NCBI RefSeq assembly: GCF_019104725.1
Contig: NZ_JAHRXF010000012.1
Span: 1 to 64,000 of the forward strand
DNA: 64,000 bases
Direction: 5' to 3'
DNA from: Streptomyces corallincola
Lineage (GTDB): Bacteria; Actinomycetota; Actinomycetes; Streptomycetales; Streptomycetaceae
Both the position numbers and the translations under genes were made by a program. The notes below the pieces were generated by a model that searched no databases, was not told the DNA's origin, and saw only the letters and a program-made list of their open reading frames with translations. Position 1 is the first letter of the stretch; every line of letters begins with the position of its first letter. Of this stretch, positions 47,753 to 55,686 are shown piece by piece.

Positions 47753-48594
47753 CGGGTGAGACGGTCACGGGTGGGGCGGTGACGCGTGACGTGGTGACGG
47801 GCGACGAGACGGCCGCCGCCGCGGGACCGGCCGCCGGGACCGGCGCGCCCGCGCTGTACCCGTGCGCCGTCAGCCACCAGCGCCGCTCCCCCACCCGGTA
47901 CGCGCTGCGGCACCGCACGTATCTCTGGCTGGTCGATCTGGACGACCTGCCGGTGCTGCCGCGCGCGCTGCGCCCGCTGGCCGGGTTCCGGGCCCGCGAC
48001 CACTTCACCGGGCGCGCGCCGACCCTGCGGGCCGCGCTGGACGGCTTCCTCACCGAGCACGGTGTGGACCCCGCCGGGTGCCGGGTGCTGATGCTGGCCA
48101 ACGCCCGGTTCCTCGGGTACGTCTTCAACCCCCTCTCGCTGTACTGGTGCCACGCCCCGGACGGCACCCTGCGCTGTGTGGTCGCCGAGGTGCACAACAC
48201 CTACGGCGAACGCCACGCCTATCTGCTCCGGCCCGGCGAGGACGGGGAGGTGAGCGACGGCGCGGAGGGGGAATTCGCGGTGGACAAGGAGTTCTACGTG
48301 TCCCCGTTCCACCCCGTGGACGGCCGGTACCGCATGCGGCTGCCCCTGCCCGGCGACCGTCTGCACCTGTCGATCCGCCTCGACCGGCCGGACGGCGGGG
48401 CCCCGTTCACCGCCACCGTGCACGGCAGCCGCCGCCCGGCCACCCCGGCCGCGCTGCTCGGCCTCGCCGCCCGCCACATCTGGCCGACCCTCATGGTGTC
48501 GGCCGCCATCCGCTTCCACGGCATACGACTGTTCCTGCGGGGCCTTCCGGTGCGACCGCGCCCGGGCCACCGCACGACGGAGAGTGCGACATGA
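47749..48594 (+). CDS. DUF1365 family protein (Rv0448c-like)
   Basis: A 281-residue protein of unknown biochemical role. Hallmarks are YPCAVSHQRRSPTRYALRHRTY and the block LGYVFNPLSLYWCHAPDG ... VVAEVHNTYGERHAYLL, then KEFYVSPFHPVDGRYRM. It always travels with the FAD oxidoreductase and cyclopropane-synthase genes, implying a role in acyl-chain modification. GTG 47749 gives a GTGA overlap with the upstream gene; the first 25 residues form a Thr/Val/Gly repeat (VTGETVTGGAVTRDVVTGDE) that looks unstructured, so a later start is possible. Its stop overlaps the next ATG. Confidence 0.88.
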   Translation: MTGETVTGGAVTRDVVTGDETAAAAGPAAGTGAPALYPCAVSHQRRSPTRYALRHRTYLWLVDLDDLPVLPRALRPLAGFRARDHFTGRAPTLRAALDGFLTEHGVDPAGCRVLMLANARFLGYVFNPLSLYWCHAPDGTLRCVVAEVHNTYGERHAYLLRPGEDGEVSDGAEGEFAVDKEFYVSPFHPVDGRYRMRLPLPGDRLHLSIRLDRPDGGAPFTATVHGSRRPATPAALLGLAARHIWPTLMVSAAIRFHGIRLFLRGLPVRPRPGHRTTESAT

Positions 48595-49865
48595 CCACAG
48601 CCCCGCCCCGCAGCCACCCCCACCGCGCCACCACCGGCCGACCCGACCCCGCCCGCTGGCCCGACATAGCCGCCACCCCGAAGGCCTCCTGGCCGGTACG
48701 GACCGTCGCTGCGGGCATCGTCCGGGGCGCCCTGAAGCGGCTGCCGCTGAACGTCCGGTTCCCCGACGGCACGTCCCTCGGGCTCGGCGGCCCGCTCGTC
48801 GAGGTGCACGACCCGGACGCCTTCCACGCCCGGATCGGCTCCACCGGCCTGATCGGCTTCGGCGAGTCGTACATGGCGGGCGAGTGGGACGCCCCCGACC
48901 TCACCGGCGCGCTGACCGTACTGGCCGCCAACGCGGCGCATCTGGTCCCGGCCCGGCTCCAGCGGCTGCGCGGCCTGTGGGCGCAACGCCAGCCCGGCGC
49001 CCAGCGCAACACCCCGGACGGCGCCCGCGACAACATCAGCGCCCACTACGACCTGTCCAACGAACTGTTCGCGCTGTTCCTGGACGAGACGCTCTCCTAC
49101 TCCTCGGCCGTCTTCCGGGGTTTCCCGGCGGAGTGGCCGCTGCTCGCCGCCGCCCAGCAGCGCAAGATCGACCGCCTGCTGGACCTGGCCCAGGTCGGCG
49201 AGGGCACCCGGGTGCTGGAGATCGGCACCGGCTGGGGCGAACTCGCCCTGCGGGCCGCCGCGCGCGGCGCCCACGTCACCTCGCTCACCCTCAGCCGCGA
49301 GCAGCGCGCCCTCGCCCTGGACCGCGTCCGCGAGGCCGGGTACGCGGACCGCGTCGAGATCGAGCTGTGCGACTACCGTGAGGCGACCGGGAGTTACGAC
49401 GCGGTGGTCAGCGTCGAAATGATCGAGGCGGTCGGCGCGGAGTTCTGGCCGGTGTACTTCCGCACCCTGGACGAGCGCCTCGTCCCCGGCGGCCGGGCCG
49501 CGCTCCAGGCCATCACCATGCCGGACGACCGGATGCGGGCCACGCTGTCCACGCACACCTGGATTCAGAAGTACGTCTTCCCCGGCGGGATGATCCCCTC
49601 CACCGAGGCCGTCGAGGAGTGCGTCCGCGACCACACCCGGCTGGCGGTGACCGCCCGCGACGGTTTCGGCGCGCACTACGCGGAGACGCTGCGGCTGTGG
49701 CGGGAGCGGTTCACCGAGCGCGCCGACGAGGTGGACGCGCTCGGCTTCGACGAGACGTTCCGCCGCCTGTGGACGTTCTACCTGGCCTACTCGGAGGCGG
49801 GCTTCCGCTCCGGCTATCTCGACGTACAGCAGTACCTGTTCACCAAGGAGGACGACGCACGATGA
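48591..49865 (+). CDS. Cyclopropane/methyl fatty-acid synthase, UfaA1-like
   Basis: A 424-residue SAM-dependent methyltransferase acting on unsaturated phospholipid acyl chains. The SAM loop is VLEIGTGWGELALRAAARG, and the active-site helix is SVEMIEAVGAEFWPVYF, the form seen in UfaA1 (Rv0447c) and plant enzymes. The substrate region reads ISAHYDLSNELFALFLDETLSYSSAVF, with Ser where the neighbouring paralogue has Cys (YSC). The C-terminal half keeps TWIQKYVFPGGMIPS. ATG 48591 overlaps the DUF1365 stop, and its own stop overlaps the next gene. Confidence 0.92.
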   Translation: MTTAPPRSHPHRATTGRPDPARWPDIAATPKASWPVRTVAAGIVRGALKRLPLNVRFPDGTSLGLGGPLVEVHDPDAFHARIGSTGLIGFGESYMAGEWDAPDLTGALTVLAANAAHLVPARLQRLRGLWAQRQPGAQRNTPDGARDNISAHYDLSNELFALFLDETLSYSSAVFRGFPAEWPLLAAAQQRKIDRLLDLAQVGEGTRVLEIGTGWGELALRAAARGAHVTSLTLSREQRALALDRVREAGYADRVEIELCDYREATGSYDAVVSVEMIEAVGAEFWPVYFRTLDERLVPGGRAALQAITMPDDRMRATLSTHTWIQKYVFPGGMIPSTEAVEECVRDHTRLAVTARDGFGAHYAETLRLWRERFTERADEVDALGFDETFRRLWTFYLAYSEAGFRSGYLDVQQYLFTKEDDAR

Positions 49866-51181
49866 GCACCGCTCCCACCCTCACGCGGACCCGGACCGGC
49901 GTGGCGCAGCGGCTCGCCGCGCTCGTGGAGGAGGCGCTCGGCACTCCGCTGCCGCTCCGGCTGCGCGCCTGGGACGGCAGCGAGGCCGGTCCTACGGGCA
50001 CCCCGGTGGTCGTCGTACGGTCCCGGCGGGCGCTGCGCCGACTGGTGTGGCAGCCGGGCGAGCTGGGGCTCGCGCAGGCGTACGTCACCGGTGAACTGGA
50101 CCTGGAGGGCGATCTCGCCGAGGGGCTGCGCACCATGTGGGCGGCGGCCCGCGACCGGGGTGCCTCGGCGCCTCGGCTGTCGGTCGCGGACCGGGCCCGC
50201 GCGGTCGGCGAGGCCGTACGGCTCGGCGCGGTCGGCCCGCGTCTCGCGGCGCCCGCCTCGCAGGCGCGGCTCCGCGGCGGCCTGCACAGCAAGGCCCGCG
50301 ACCGGGCGGCGATCAGCCACCACTACGACCTGTCGAACGACTTCTACAAGCTGCTGCTGGACGAGACGATGGCGTACTCGTGCGGCTGGTGGACCGGCGA
50401 CCCGGAGCTGACCCCGGCCGGGGCGCAGCGCGCCAAGCTGGAGCTGATCTGCCGCAAGCTGGGGCTCACGGAGGGCGCCCGGCTGCTGGACATCGGCTGC
50501 GGCTGGGGCTCGCTGACGCTGTACGCGGCCGAGCGGCACGGCGCGCGGGTCACGGCGGTGACGCTGGCCAAGGAGCAGGCGGCGTACGTGCGCGGGCAGG
50601 TCCGCGAGCGCGGTCTTGAGGACCGGGTGGAGGTGATCTGCCAGGACTACCGGGACATCGCGGGCGCCGGGTTCGACGCGGTCTCCACGATCGAGATGGG
50701 CGAGCACGTCGGTGACGCCGAGTACCCGGCGTTCGCGGCCTCGCTGCACGACCGGGTCCGGCCGGGCGGCCGGGTGCTGGTGCAGCAGATGTCGCGGGGC
50801 CGCAACGCGCCCGGCGGCGGCGCGTTCATCGAGGCATACATCGCGCCCGACATGCACATGCGGCCGGTGGGCGAGACGGCCGGGCTGCTGGAGGGCGCGG
50901 GCCTTGAGGTCCGCTCGGTGGAGTCGATGCGCGAGCACTACGTGCGCACGGTGGAGGCGTGGCACCGCACGCTGGAGGAGCGCCGGGCGGAGTTCGTGAA
51001 GCTGGTCGGCGAGGAGACGTTCCGCGTCTGGCGGCTGTATCTGGTCGGCGGGGCGTTGGCGTTCGAGCAGAACCGGATGGGCGTGGACCAGCTCCTGTCC
51101 GTACGGCCCACCGCCGACGGCGGCGGCGGACTGCCCGAGGGCGAACCGGCCCGCTGGTACGACGGGCTGGACGGCCGGTGA
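49862..51181 (+). CDS. Cyclopropane-fatty-acid synthase (second paralogue)
   Basis: A 439-residue homologue with the classical bacterial features: ISHHYDLSNDFYKLLLDETMAYSCGWW, SAM loop LLDIGCGWGSLTLYAAERHG and STIEMGEHVGDAEYPAF, which carries the EHVG motif missing from the first paralogue. It may perform true cyclopropanation while the first adds a different methyl or methylene group, or they may act on different substrates. ATG 49862 overlaps the preceding stop (ATGA), and its stop overlaps the DUF1295 start (GTGA). Confidence 0.92.
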   Translation: MSTAPTLTRTRTGVAQRLAALVEEALGTPLPLRLRAWDGSEAGPTGTPVVVVRSRRALRRLVWQPGELGLAQAYVTGELDLEGDLAEGLRTMWAAARDRGASAPRLSVADRARAVGEAVRLGAVGPRLAAPASQARLRGGLHSKARDRAAISHHYDLSNDFYKLLLDETMAYSCGWWTGDPELTPAGAQRAKLELICRKLGLTEGARLLDIGCGWGSLTLYAAERHGARVTAVTLAKEQAAYVRGQVRERGLEDRVEVICQDYRDIAGAGFDAVSTIEMGEHVGDAEYPAFAASLHDRVRPGGRVLVQQMSRGRNAPGGGAFIEAYIAPDMHMRPVGETAGLLEGAGLEVRSVESMREHYVRTVEAWHRTLEERRAEFVKLVGEETFRVWRLYLVGGALAFEQNRMGVDQLLSVRPTADGGGGLPEGEPARWYDGLDGR

Positions 51182-51987
51182 GCGGCTTCGCCTGGGGCGC
51201 GTTCGCGGCGAACCTCGGCTGGGCGGCGCTCGCCGCCCTCGCCGTGCTGCTCCTCACGTTCGGGTACGCGCTGCGCGCGGGCGTCCACCGGGTGGTGGAC
51301 GTGGCGTGGGGCGCGGCGTTCGCGGTGGTCGCCGTGGTGACGCTGGCCGTGTCGGCCGGGCACGGCGATCCGGGGCGGCGCCTGCTGGTCGCGGCGCTCA
51401 CCGTGGTGTGGGGTGCCCGGCTGGCCGTGCACATCGCCCGCCGCGGCCGGGGCCACGGCGAGGACCCGCGCTACGACGCGATGCTGTCCCGCGCGCCGGG
51501 CAGCCGCGCGCTGTACGCGCTGCGGATGGTGTACCTCCTCCAGGCCGCCCTGGTGTGGCTGGTGTCGCTCCCGGTGCAGGCCGCGTCCTACGGCTCGCGC
51601 CCGCTGTCGTTCCTGGCCTGGATCGGCGCAGCGGTGTGGGCGGTGGGCCTGGTCTTCGAGGCGGTCGGGGACGCGCAGCTGGCCCGCTTCAAGTCCGACC
51701 CGGCGCACAAGGGCGTGGTCATGGACCGGGGGCTGTGGTCGCTGACCCGGCACCCGAACTACTTCGGTGACTTCTGCGTGTGGTGGGGGCTGTATCTCGT
51801 CGCGTGCGACGCGGGCGGCGCGGCGGCGGCGGTGTCGGTGGTCGCTCCGCTGGTGATGAGTCTGCTGCTGATCAACGGCAGCGGGAAGCGGCTGCTGGAG
51901 CGCCGGATGGAGGGGCGGCCGGGCTGGGCCGAGTACAAGGCGCGGACCAGCGGGTTCTTCCCGCTGCCGCCCCGGACGCGCGGCTGA
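51178..51987 (+). CDS. DUF1295 membrane protein (Rv0446c-like)
   Basis: A 269-residue membrane protein with about seven helices, from a family related to steroid 5-alpha-reductases and isoprenylcysteine methyltransferases. The signature GLWSLTRHPNYFGDFCVWWGLYL and RPGWAEYKARTSGFFP are conserved cofactor-site features; it is thus probably a NADPH-dependent reductase or a methyltransferase acting on a lipid. Last gene of the coupled operon, closed by a bidirectional terminator. In M. tuberculosis the homologue lies between sigK and ufaA1. Confidence 0.9.
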   Translation: MSGFAWGAFAANLGWAALAALAVLLLTFGYALRAGVHRVVDVAWGAAFAVVAVVTLAVSAGHGDPGRRLLVAALTVVWGARLAVHIARRGRGHGEDPRYDAMLSRAPGSRALYALRMVYLLQAALVWLVSLPVQAASYGSRPLSFLAWIGAAVWAVGLVFEAVGDAQLARFKSDPAHKGVVMDRGLWSLTRHPNYFGDFCVWWGLYLVACDAGGAAAAVSVVAPLVMSLLLINGSGKRLLERRMEGRPGWAEYKARTSGFFPLPPRTRG

Positions 51988-52007
51988 GCGGCCGGGTATC
52001 GACGGAA

Positions 52008-52041
52008 AAAGGGGGACCCGCCGGGTGGCGGGTCCCCCTTT
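52008..52041. terminator. Bidirectional terminator between the lipid operon and rskA
   Basis: A perfect 15-bp stem (AAAGGGGGACCCGCC and complement) with a GGGT loop, A-rich on the left and T-rich on the right, so it works on both strands. It lies between two convergent units. Confidence 0.92.
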
Positions 52042-52060
52042 CGTTTGCCTCCGTGCCGCG

Positions 52061-52804
52061 TCAGGCGGGCATGCTCAGCAGCGCGACGGGCTTGCTGGTC
52101 GGCTGCCGGGAGCCGCCCGCCGGTTCCACGGTGATGCCGACGCCCGAGGCGTCGTGGGTCGCGCCGGTCATGAGGACGGTCTGGCTGGCGCGGTCGGGGC
52201 TCATCAGCCCGGCCGAGCGCATGGTGCCGTCCACGTCGAACCAGAGCTGGTAGACCTTGCCCCGCGGCGGGGCGGGCATGTCCGAGGTGACGAACACGGC
52301 CCGGTCCCGGGCGGCGGAGACCACCAGGGTGCCCGCGCCTCCGGCGATCTTCGCGGAGCGGGTGCGGGCGTCCGGCGCGGACAGCACTCCGGCCACCTCG
52401 TCGGCCTGCCGCTGGGCCTGCGCGGCCTGCTGCCGGGCGTCCTGGGCGTTGCCGTATTGCCACCACGTCGTACCGCCGAGCGCGGCCGCGGCGGCGATGC
52501 AGGCGGCGAGGGCCCAGCGGACGGCGCCGCCGCGCAGCGCGCGCCCGGCACGCATGGGCGTGGTGTCGGCCGGGGGTGTCTGGCGGACGGTGGTGATGCG
52601 TTGCAGCACCTGCTCGCGCATGGCAGGGCGGGCGGGTGTGGAGGCGGCCAGCGCGAGCCGGGCGGCGGTGGCGCCGAACTCCTCCACCTCCTGTGCGCAG
52701 GCCGCGCAGTCCGCGAGGTGGCGGTCCACCGCGGCGCGTTCCTCGTCGGACAGCGCGTGCAGCGCGTAGGCACCGGTCAGCGTGTGCGGGTCGATGATGG
52801 TCAC
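52061..52804 (-). CDS. rskA: Anti-sigma-K factor, RskA family
   Basis: A 247-residue membrane anti-sigma factor. The cytosolic part carries a zinc-binding anti-sigma motif HLADCAAC (His29, Cys33, Cys36); one helix (about 90-112) crosses the membrane; the outer domain is a RskA-type beta domain (VYQLWFDVDGTMRSAGLM). RskA proteins hold SigK at the membrane until outer proteolysis or a redox signal releases it. GTG 52804 overlaps the sigK stop (GTGA). Confidence 0.93.
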   Translation of the reverse strand: MTIIDPHTLTGAYALHALSDEERAAVDRHLADCAACAQEVEEFGATAARLALAASTPARPAMREQVLQRITTVRQTPPADTTPMRAGRALRGGAVRWALAACIAAAAALGGTTWWQYGNAQDARQQAAQAQRQADEVAGVLSAPDARTRSAKIAGGAGTLVVSAARDRAVFVTSDMPAPPRGKVYQLWFDVDGTMRSAGLMSPDRASQTVLMTGATHDASGVGITVEPAGGSRQPTSKPVALLSMPA

Positions 52805-53385
52805 GCGGTCACCCCCAGGCAGTCTCGGAGCCGGATCAGGCCGTCGCGCAGTCGGGTCTTGACCGTGCCGAGCGGCAGTGAGAGGGACTCCGCGACCTGG
52901 CGGTAGGTCAGGCCGCGGTAGTAGGCGAGGGTCACGGCCTGCCGTTGCAGGTCGGTCAGGGTGCGCAGGCAGCGCCGTACCTGCTCCTGTTCCAGGCGGG
53001 TCTCCACCTGTTCGGTGACCTCGTCGTACTCGGGGGTACGGTCGAGCAGCGCGGCCTTGGTGTCGCGGGCGGCGGCGGCCTCCACGGAACGGACCCGGTC
53101 CACGGCCCGCCGGTGGGCGAGCGTGAGAATCCAGTTGATGGCGGTGCCCAGCTCGGGCCGGTAGCGGGGCGCGGTGCGCCACACCTCCACCAGCACGTCC
53201 TGCGCGACCTCCTCCGACTGGGCACGGTCGCGCAGCACCGCGCGCACCACACCGAGTACGGGACCGGACACGGCGTCGTACACGGCGGCGAACGCGTCCT
53301 GGTCGCCGAGCGCGGCCTCGTGCACGAGTTGTTGCAGGTCCGGCTTGGACGAGGGGTGTGGGCCGATGTGTACGGCTTCCTTCAC
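52801..53385 (-). CDS. sigK: ECF sigma factor, SigK type
   Basis: A 194-residue ECF sigma factor with region 2 (LRDRAQSEEVAQDVLVEVWRTAPRY ... AINWILTLAHRRAVDRVR) and region 4 (LTDLQRQAVTLAYYRGLTYRQVAESLSLPLGTVKTRLRDGLIRLRDCL). The family and its rskA partner match the ECF group containing mycobacterial SigK. GTG 53385 has GGAG 10 bases upstream; the frame is open further but Arg/Pro-rich. A promoter-like sequence upstream matches that of the Mo oxidoreductase gene, consistent with autoregulation. Confidence 0.93.
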   Translation of the reverse strand: MKEAVHIGPHPSSKPDLQQLVHEAALGDQDAFAAVYDAVSGPVLGVVRAVLRDRAQSEEVAQDVLVEVWRTAPRYRPELGTAINWILTLAHRRAVDRVRSVEAAAARDTKAALLDRTPEYDEVTEQVETRLEQEQVRRCLRTLTDLQRQAVTLAYYRGLTYRQVAESLSLPLGTVKTRLRDGLIRLRDCLGVTA

Positions 53386-53427
53386 TACGGGGCTCCAAGG
53401 GTGCGGCTGACCGGGGTCTCCCCGTGT

Positions 53428-53457
53428 GATCCGAGGCCGGGCGGCCCGCGGATTGGT
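53428..53457 (-). promoter_or_regulatory. Candidate autoregulatory promoter of sigK
   Basis: On the minus strand CAATCC (53455-53450), 16 bases, then CGGATC (53433-53428). It shares ATCC-N16-CGGAT with the promoter at 43852. It would give a leader of about 35 bases. Confidence 0.55.
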
Positions 53458-53655
53458 CGCGTGGACCGCACTGCGCGGACGACGGCGCCGGGACGCGACG
53501 AGGCCGCCCCGGATCGCTCCGGAGCGTCCTCGTCGGAAGGGTCCGCCGGTCGGGGACGGGTGTCTCGGTCCCGTCTTCCCTGATCGCCAGGAGTGATGGC
53601 CTGCCACTTTACCCGTGGGGGCGGGCGGCTCAGGTCCGGTCGGCGGCTGCCTCTC

Positions 53656-55638
53656 TCAGCCGCAGTCCCCGGGGGACGCGGGGTCGGTGTCCGCGTCCGT
53701 CTCGGGGGCGGTGGCGTCGGCGGTGGCGGTGTCCGCCGATGTCCCGGAGGCCGTGGTGTCGGTCGCGGTGGTGTCCGTGGTACCGGTGTCCGTGCCCGCG
53801 GTGTCCGTGGTGTCCGTGCCCGTGGCGGGCGTGGCCGGGGGCGGGGGGCCGGAGGACCGGCCGGCGTTCTCGATGGCGGTCGTGGACGGCTCGGCGTTCG
53901 ATCCGGCCGCCGAGGAGACGCCGTAGGGGGTGCGGGTGGGCGGTGCCTGGCGGACCGGCGGGTGCGCCGGGGGCCGGGCGTGGACCCACGCCCCGGCGTG
54001 CGGGGTGTGCGGGTGCGCCGGGGCGCCGCCGTCCACCGGCGCGGCGGCCGGGTGGCCCTCGGCCGGGGCCTGCTGGGCCTCGGCGGTCCGCTCGGGCGTG
54101 GCCGCCGTGGTCCCGGTGGACCCGCCGGTGACGGACGTGGTCCCGGTGGTGGCGGGCTGCGGGTCACGGAGGCCCGTACGGGCGGACGCCGCGCCGGATT
54201 CCTCGTCAACGGCGGTGGTCCGGCCAGTGTCGGCCGCCTTGCCGGTGTCGGCTGTCTTACCGATGTCGGCGGGCTTCACGGCCGGGGTGGCCTTGACCGT
54301 ATCGCCCGTGGTAAAGGCCCTGGCCGTGTCCTTGGCGGGTACGCCCTCGCCCTTGGCCGGGGATTCGCTCGCAGCCGGGGTCCTGGCGGCGAGCGTCACC
54401 AGGGGCGTGGCCCTGACGGACGCGGTGGACGAGCGGGACTCGGAGGGGGAGGCGGAGGCGGACGTGGAGGCAGACGTGGAGGCGGGGCCCGACCGGGGGT
54501 CCGGGGTCTTCACCGCGAAGGTGCTCACGGTGTGCGCCGGGCTCTCACCGGTCGTGGTGTCGGTGGCGCGGCGGTCTGTGGCGTGGTGGTCGGTGGCGCG
54601 GTTCCGGCGGTCACGGTCGTCGTCCGGGGCGGCGCGTCCGGTGCCGTGCTCCGGGGCGATCCCGGTCCCGGCGAGACCGTGCGCGGTGCCCGCCGAACCG
54701 CCGCCCACCAGCGCGCTCTTGGCGTGCGGGGCGCTGGTGTCGGGGGTGCGGTGCTGCTGGTGTCCGCCCGCGAGGTCGTCGCCGGGGGTACGCGCGTCGG
54801 CGGCGCCCTCGGTCCGACCGGCGCCCTTGGGGTGGACGCCCTCGTGGTCGGGGCCCTCGGTGGCCGGGTCCGCACCGGAGGCGTTCCGGTCGGCGCCGAC
54901 CGGGCCCGTGGCGAAGGTGCGCGGTTCACCCGCCGCCGTGCCGCTGCCCGGCGGCGTGGACTCGGGCACGAGCGGGCCCGTGTCCCTGGGCTGTTCCTGC
55001 TGCGGGTTCTCGCTGGCGTAGCCGTCGGGGCCGGGGGCGCTTCCGCGCCCCTGTCCCTCACCGGCGACGGTCACCGGGCGTCCGGCGGCGCCCTCGTAAT
55101 CGACCTTGTCGTGACGACTGTTGTTGTGCACGAACGGCACGGACACCAGCACGGCCCCGGCGAAGGCGGCTGCGGTCATCAGCGGCCAGCGGCCCTGCTT
55201 GGCGCGGTGCTGGGCGGTCGTACGACCGGGCCGCACGATACGGCCCTCGGCCGCCGCGACGGCCAGGCCACCGGTCAGGATCGCCTCGGCGGCTTCGGCG
55301 GCCCGCGCGCGGGCGGTCGCCCGCGCGTCCGGGCCGTCCCCGTCACCGGCGGCGGCCTGCGGCTGCCGTCGCCAGGCGTCCGGGCGGAACAGACGGCCCG
55401 TGACAGAGCTCTCCTCCCGTACCGGCACGGCCGGGGGTGCCGTGAAGGCCGCGCCGGTGACCGTCGCCACGGGCGCGGGGGCCAGCCGCACGGCGGCCAT
55501 CGCGGCGGAAGCCGCCGCGCCGCCGGTGTCGTTCGCGTCCAAGGGCACGGCCAGTGCCCGCCGTATGCGCGGGGGCGCGGCCGCTGCCGCCGTGCCCGCC
55601 GTGGGCGACGGGCCGCCCACCTGATGGTCCAGGGCCAT
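53656..55638 (-). CDS. One-pass membrane protein with long disordered extracellular tail
   Basis: A 660-residue protein I do not recognise. Residues 1-150 are cytosolic and Ala-rich, with a helical AEAAEAILTGGLAVAAAEG segment; a membrane helix follows at about 151-170 (WPLMTAAAFAGAVLVSVPFV); the remaining 490 residues are Ser/Thr/Pro/Gly/Ala-rich and look disordered, with short repeats such as KPADIGKTADTGKAADTG near 440 and Thr/Asp repeats at the C-terminus. ATG 55638 has GAGGAGG upstream. It starts 48 bases after the 966-aa gene, so both are probably cotranscribed; an extracellular stalk or cell-wall-spanning role near the type VII machinery is an inference. Confidence 0.75.
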   Translation of the reverse strand: MALDHQVGGPSPTAGTAAAAAPPRIRRALAVPLDANDTGGAAASAAMAAVRLAPAPVATVTGAAFTAPPAVPVREESSVTGRLFRPDAWRRQPQAAAGDGDGPDARATARARAAEAAEAILTGGLAVAAAEGRIVRPGRTTAQHRAKQGRWPLMTAAAFAGAVLVSVPFVHNNSRHDKVDYEGAAGRPVTVAGEGQGRGSAPGPDGYASENPQQEQPRDTGPLVPESTPPGSGTAAGEPRTFATGPVGADRNASGADPATEGPDHEGVHPKGAGRTEGAADARTPGDDLAGGHQQHRTPDTSAPHAKSALVGGGSAGTAHGLAGTGIAPEHGTGRAAPDDDRDRRNRATDHHATDRRATDTTTGESPAHTVSTFAVKTPDPRSGPASTSASTSASASPSESRSSTASVRATPLVTLAARTPAASESPAKGEGVPAKDTARAFTTGDTVKATPAVKPADIGKTADTGKAADTGRTTAVDEESGAASARTGLRDPQPATTGTTSVTGGSTGTTAATPERTAEAQQAPAEGHPAAAPVDGGAPAHPHTPHAGAWVHARPPAHPPVRQAPPTRTPYGVSSAAGSNAEPSTTAIENAGRSSGPPPPATPATGTDTTDTAGTDTGTTDTTATDTTASGTSADTATADATAPETDADTDPASPGDCG

Positions 55639-55686
55639 CCGTCCTCCTCAAGTAGTGTGCTTGCAAGGGGGGTTCGGTGCCGTGGT

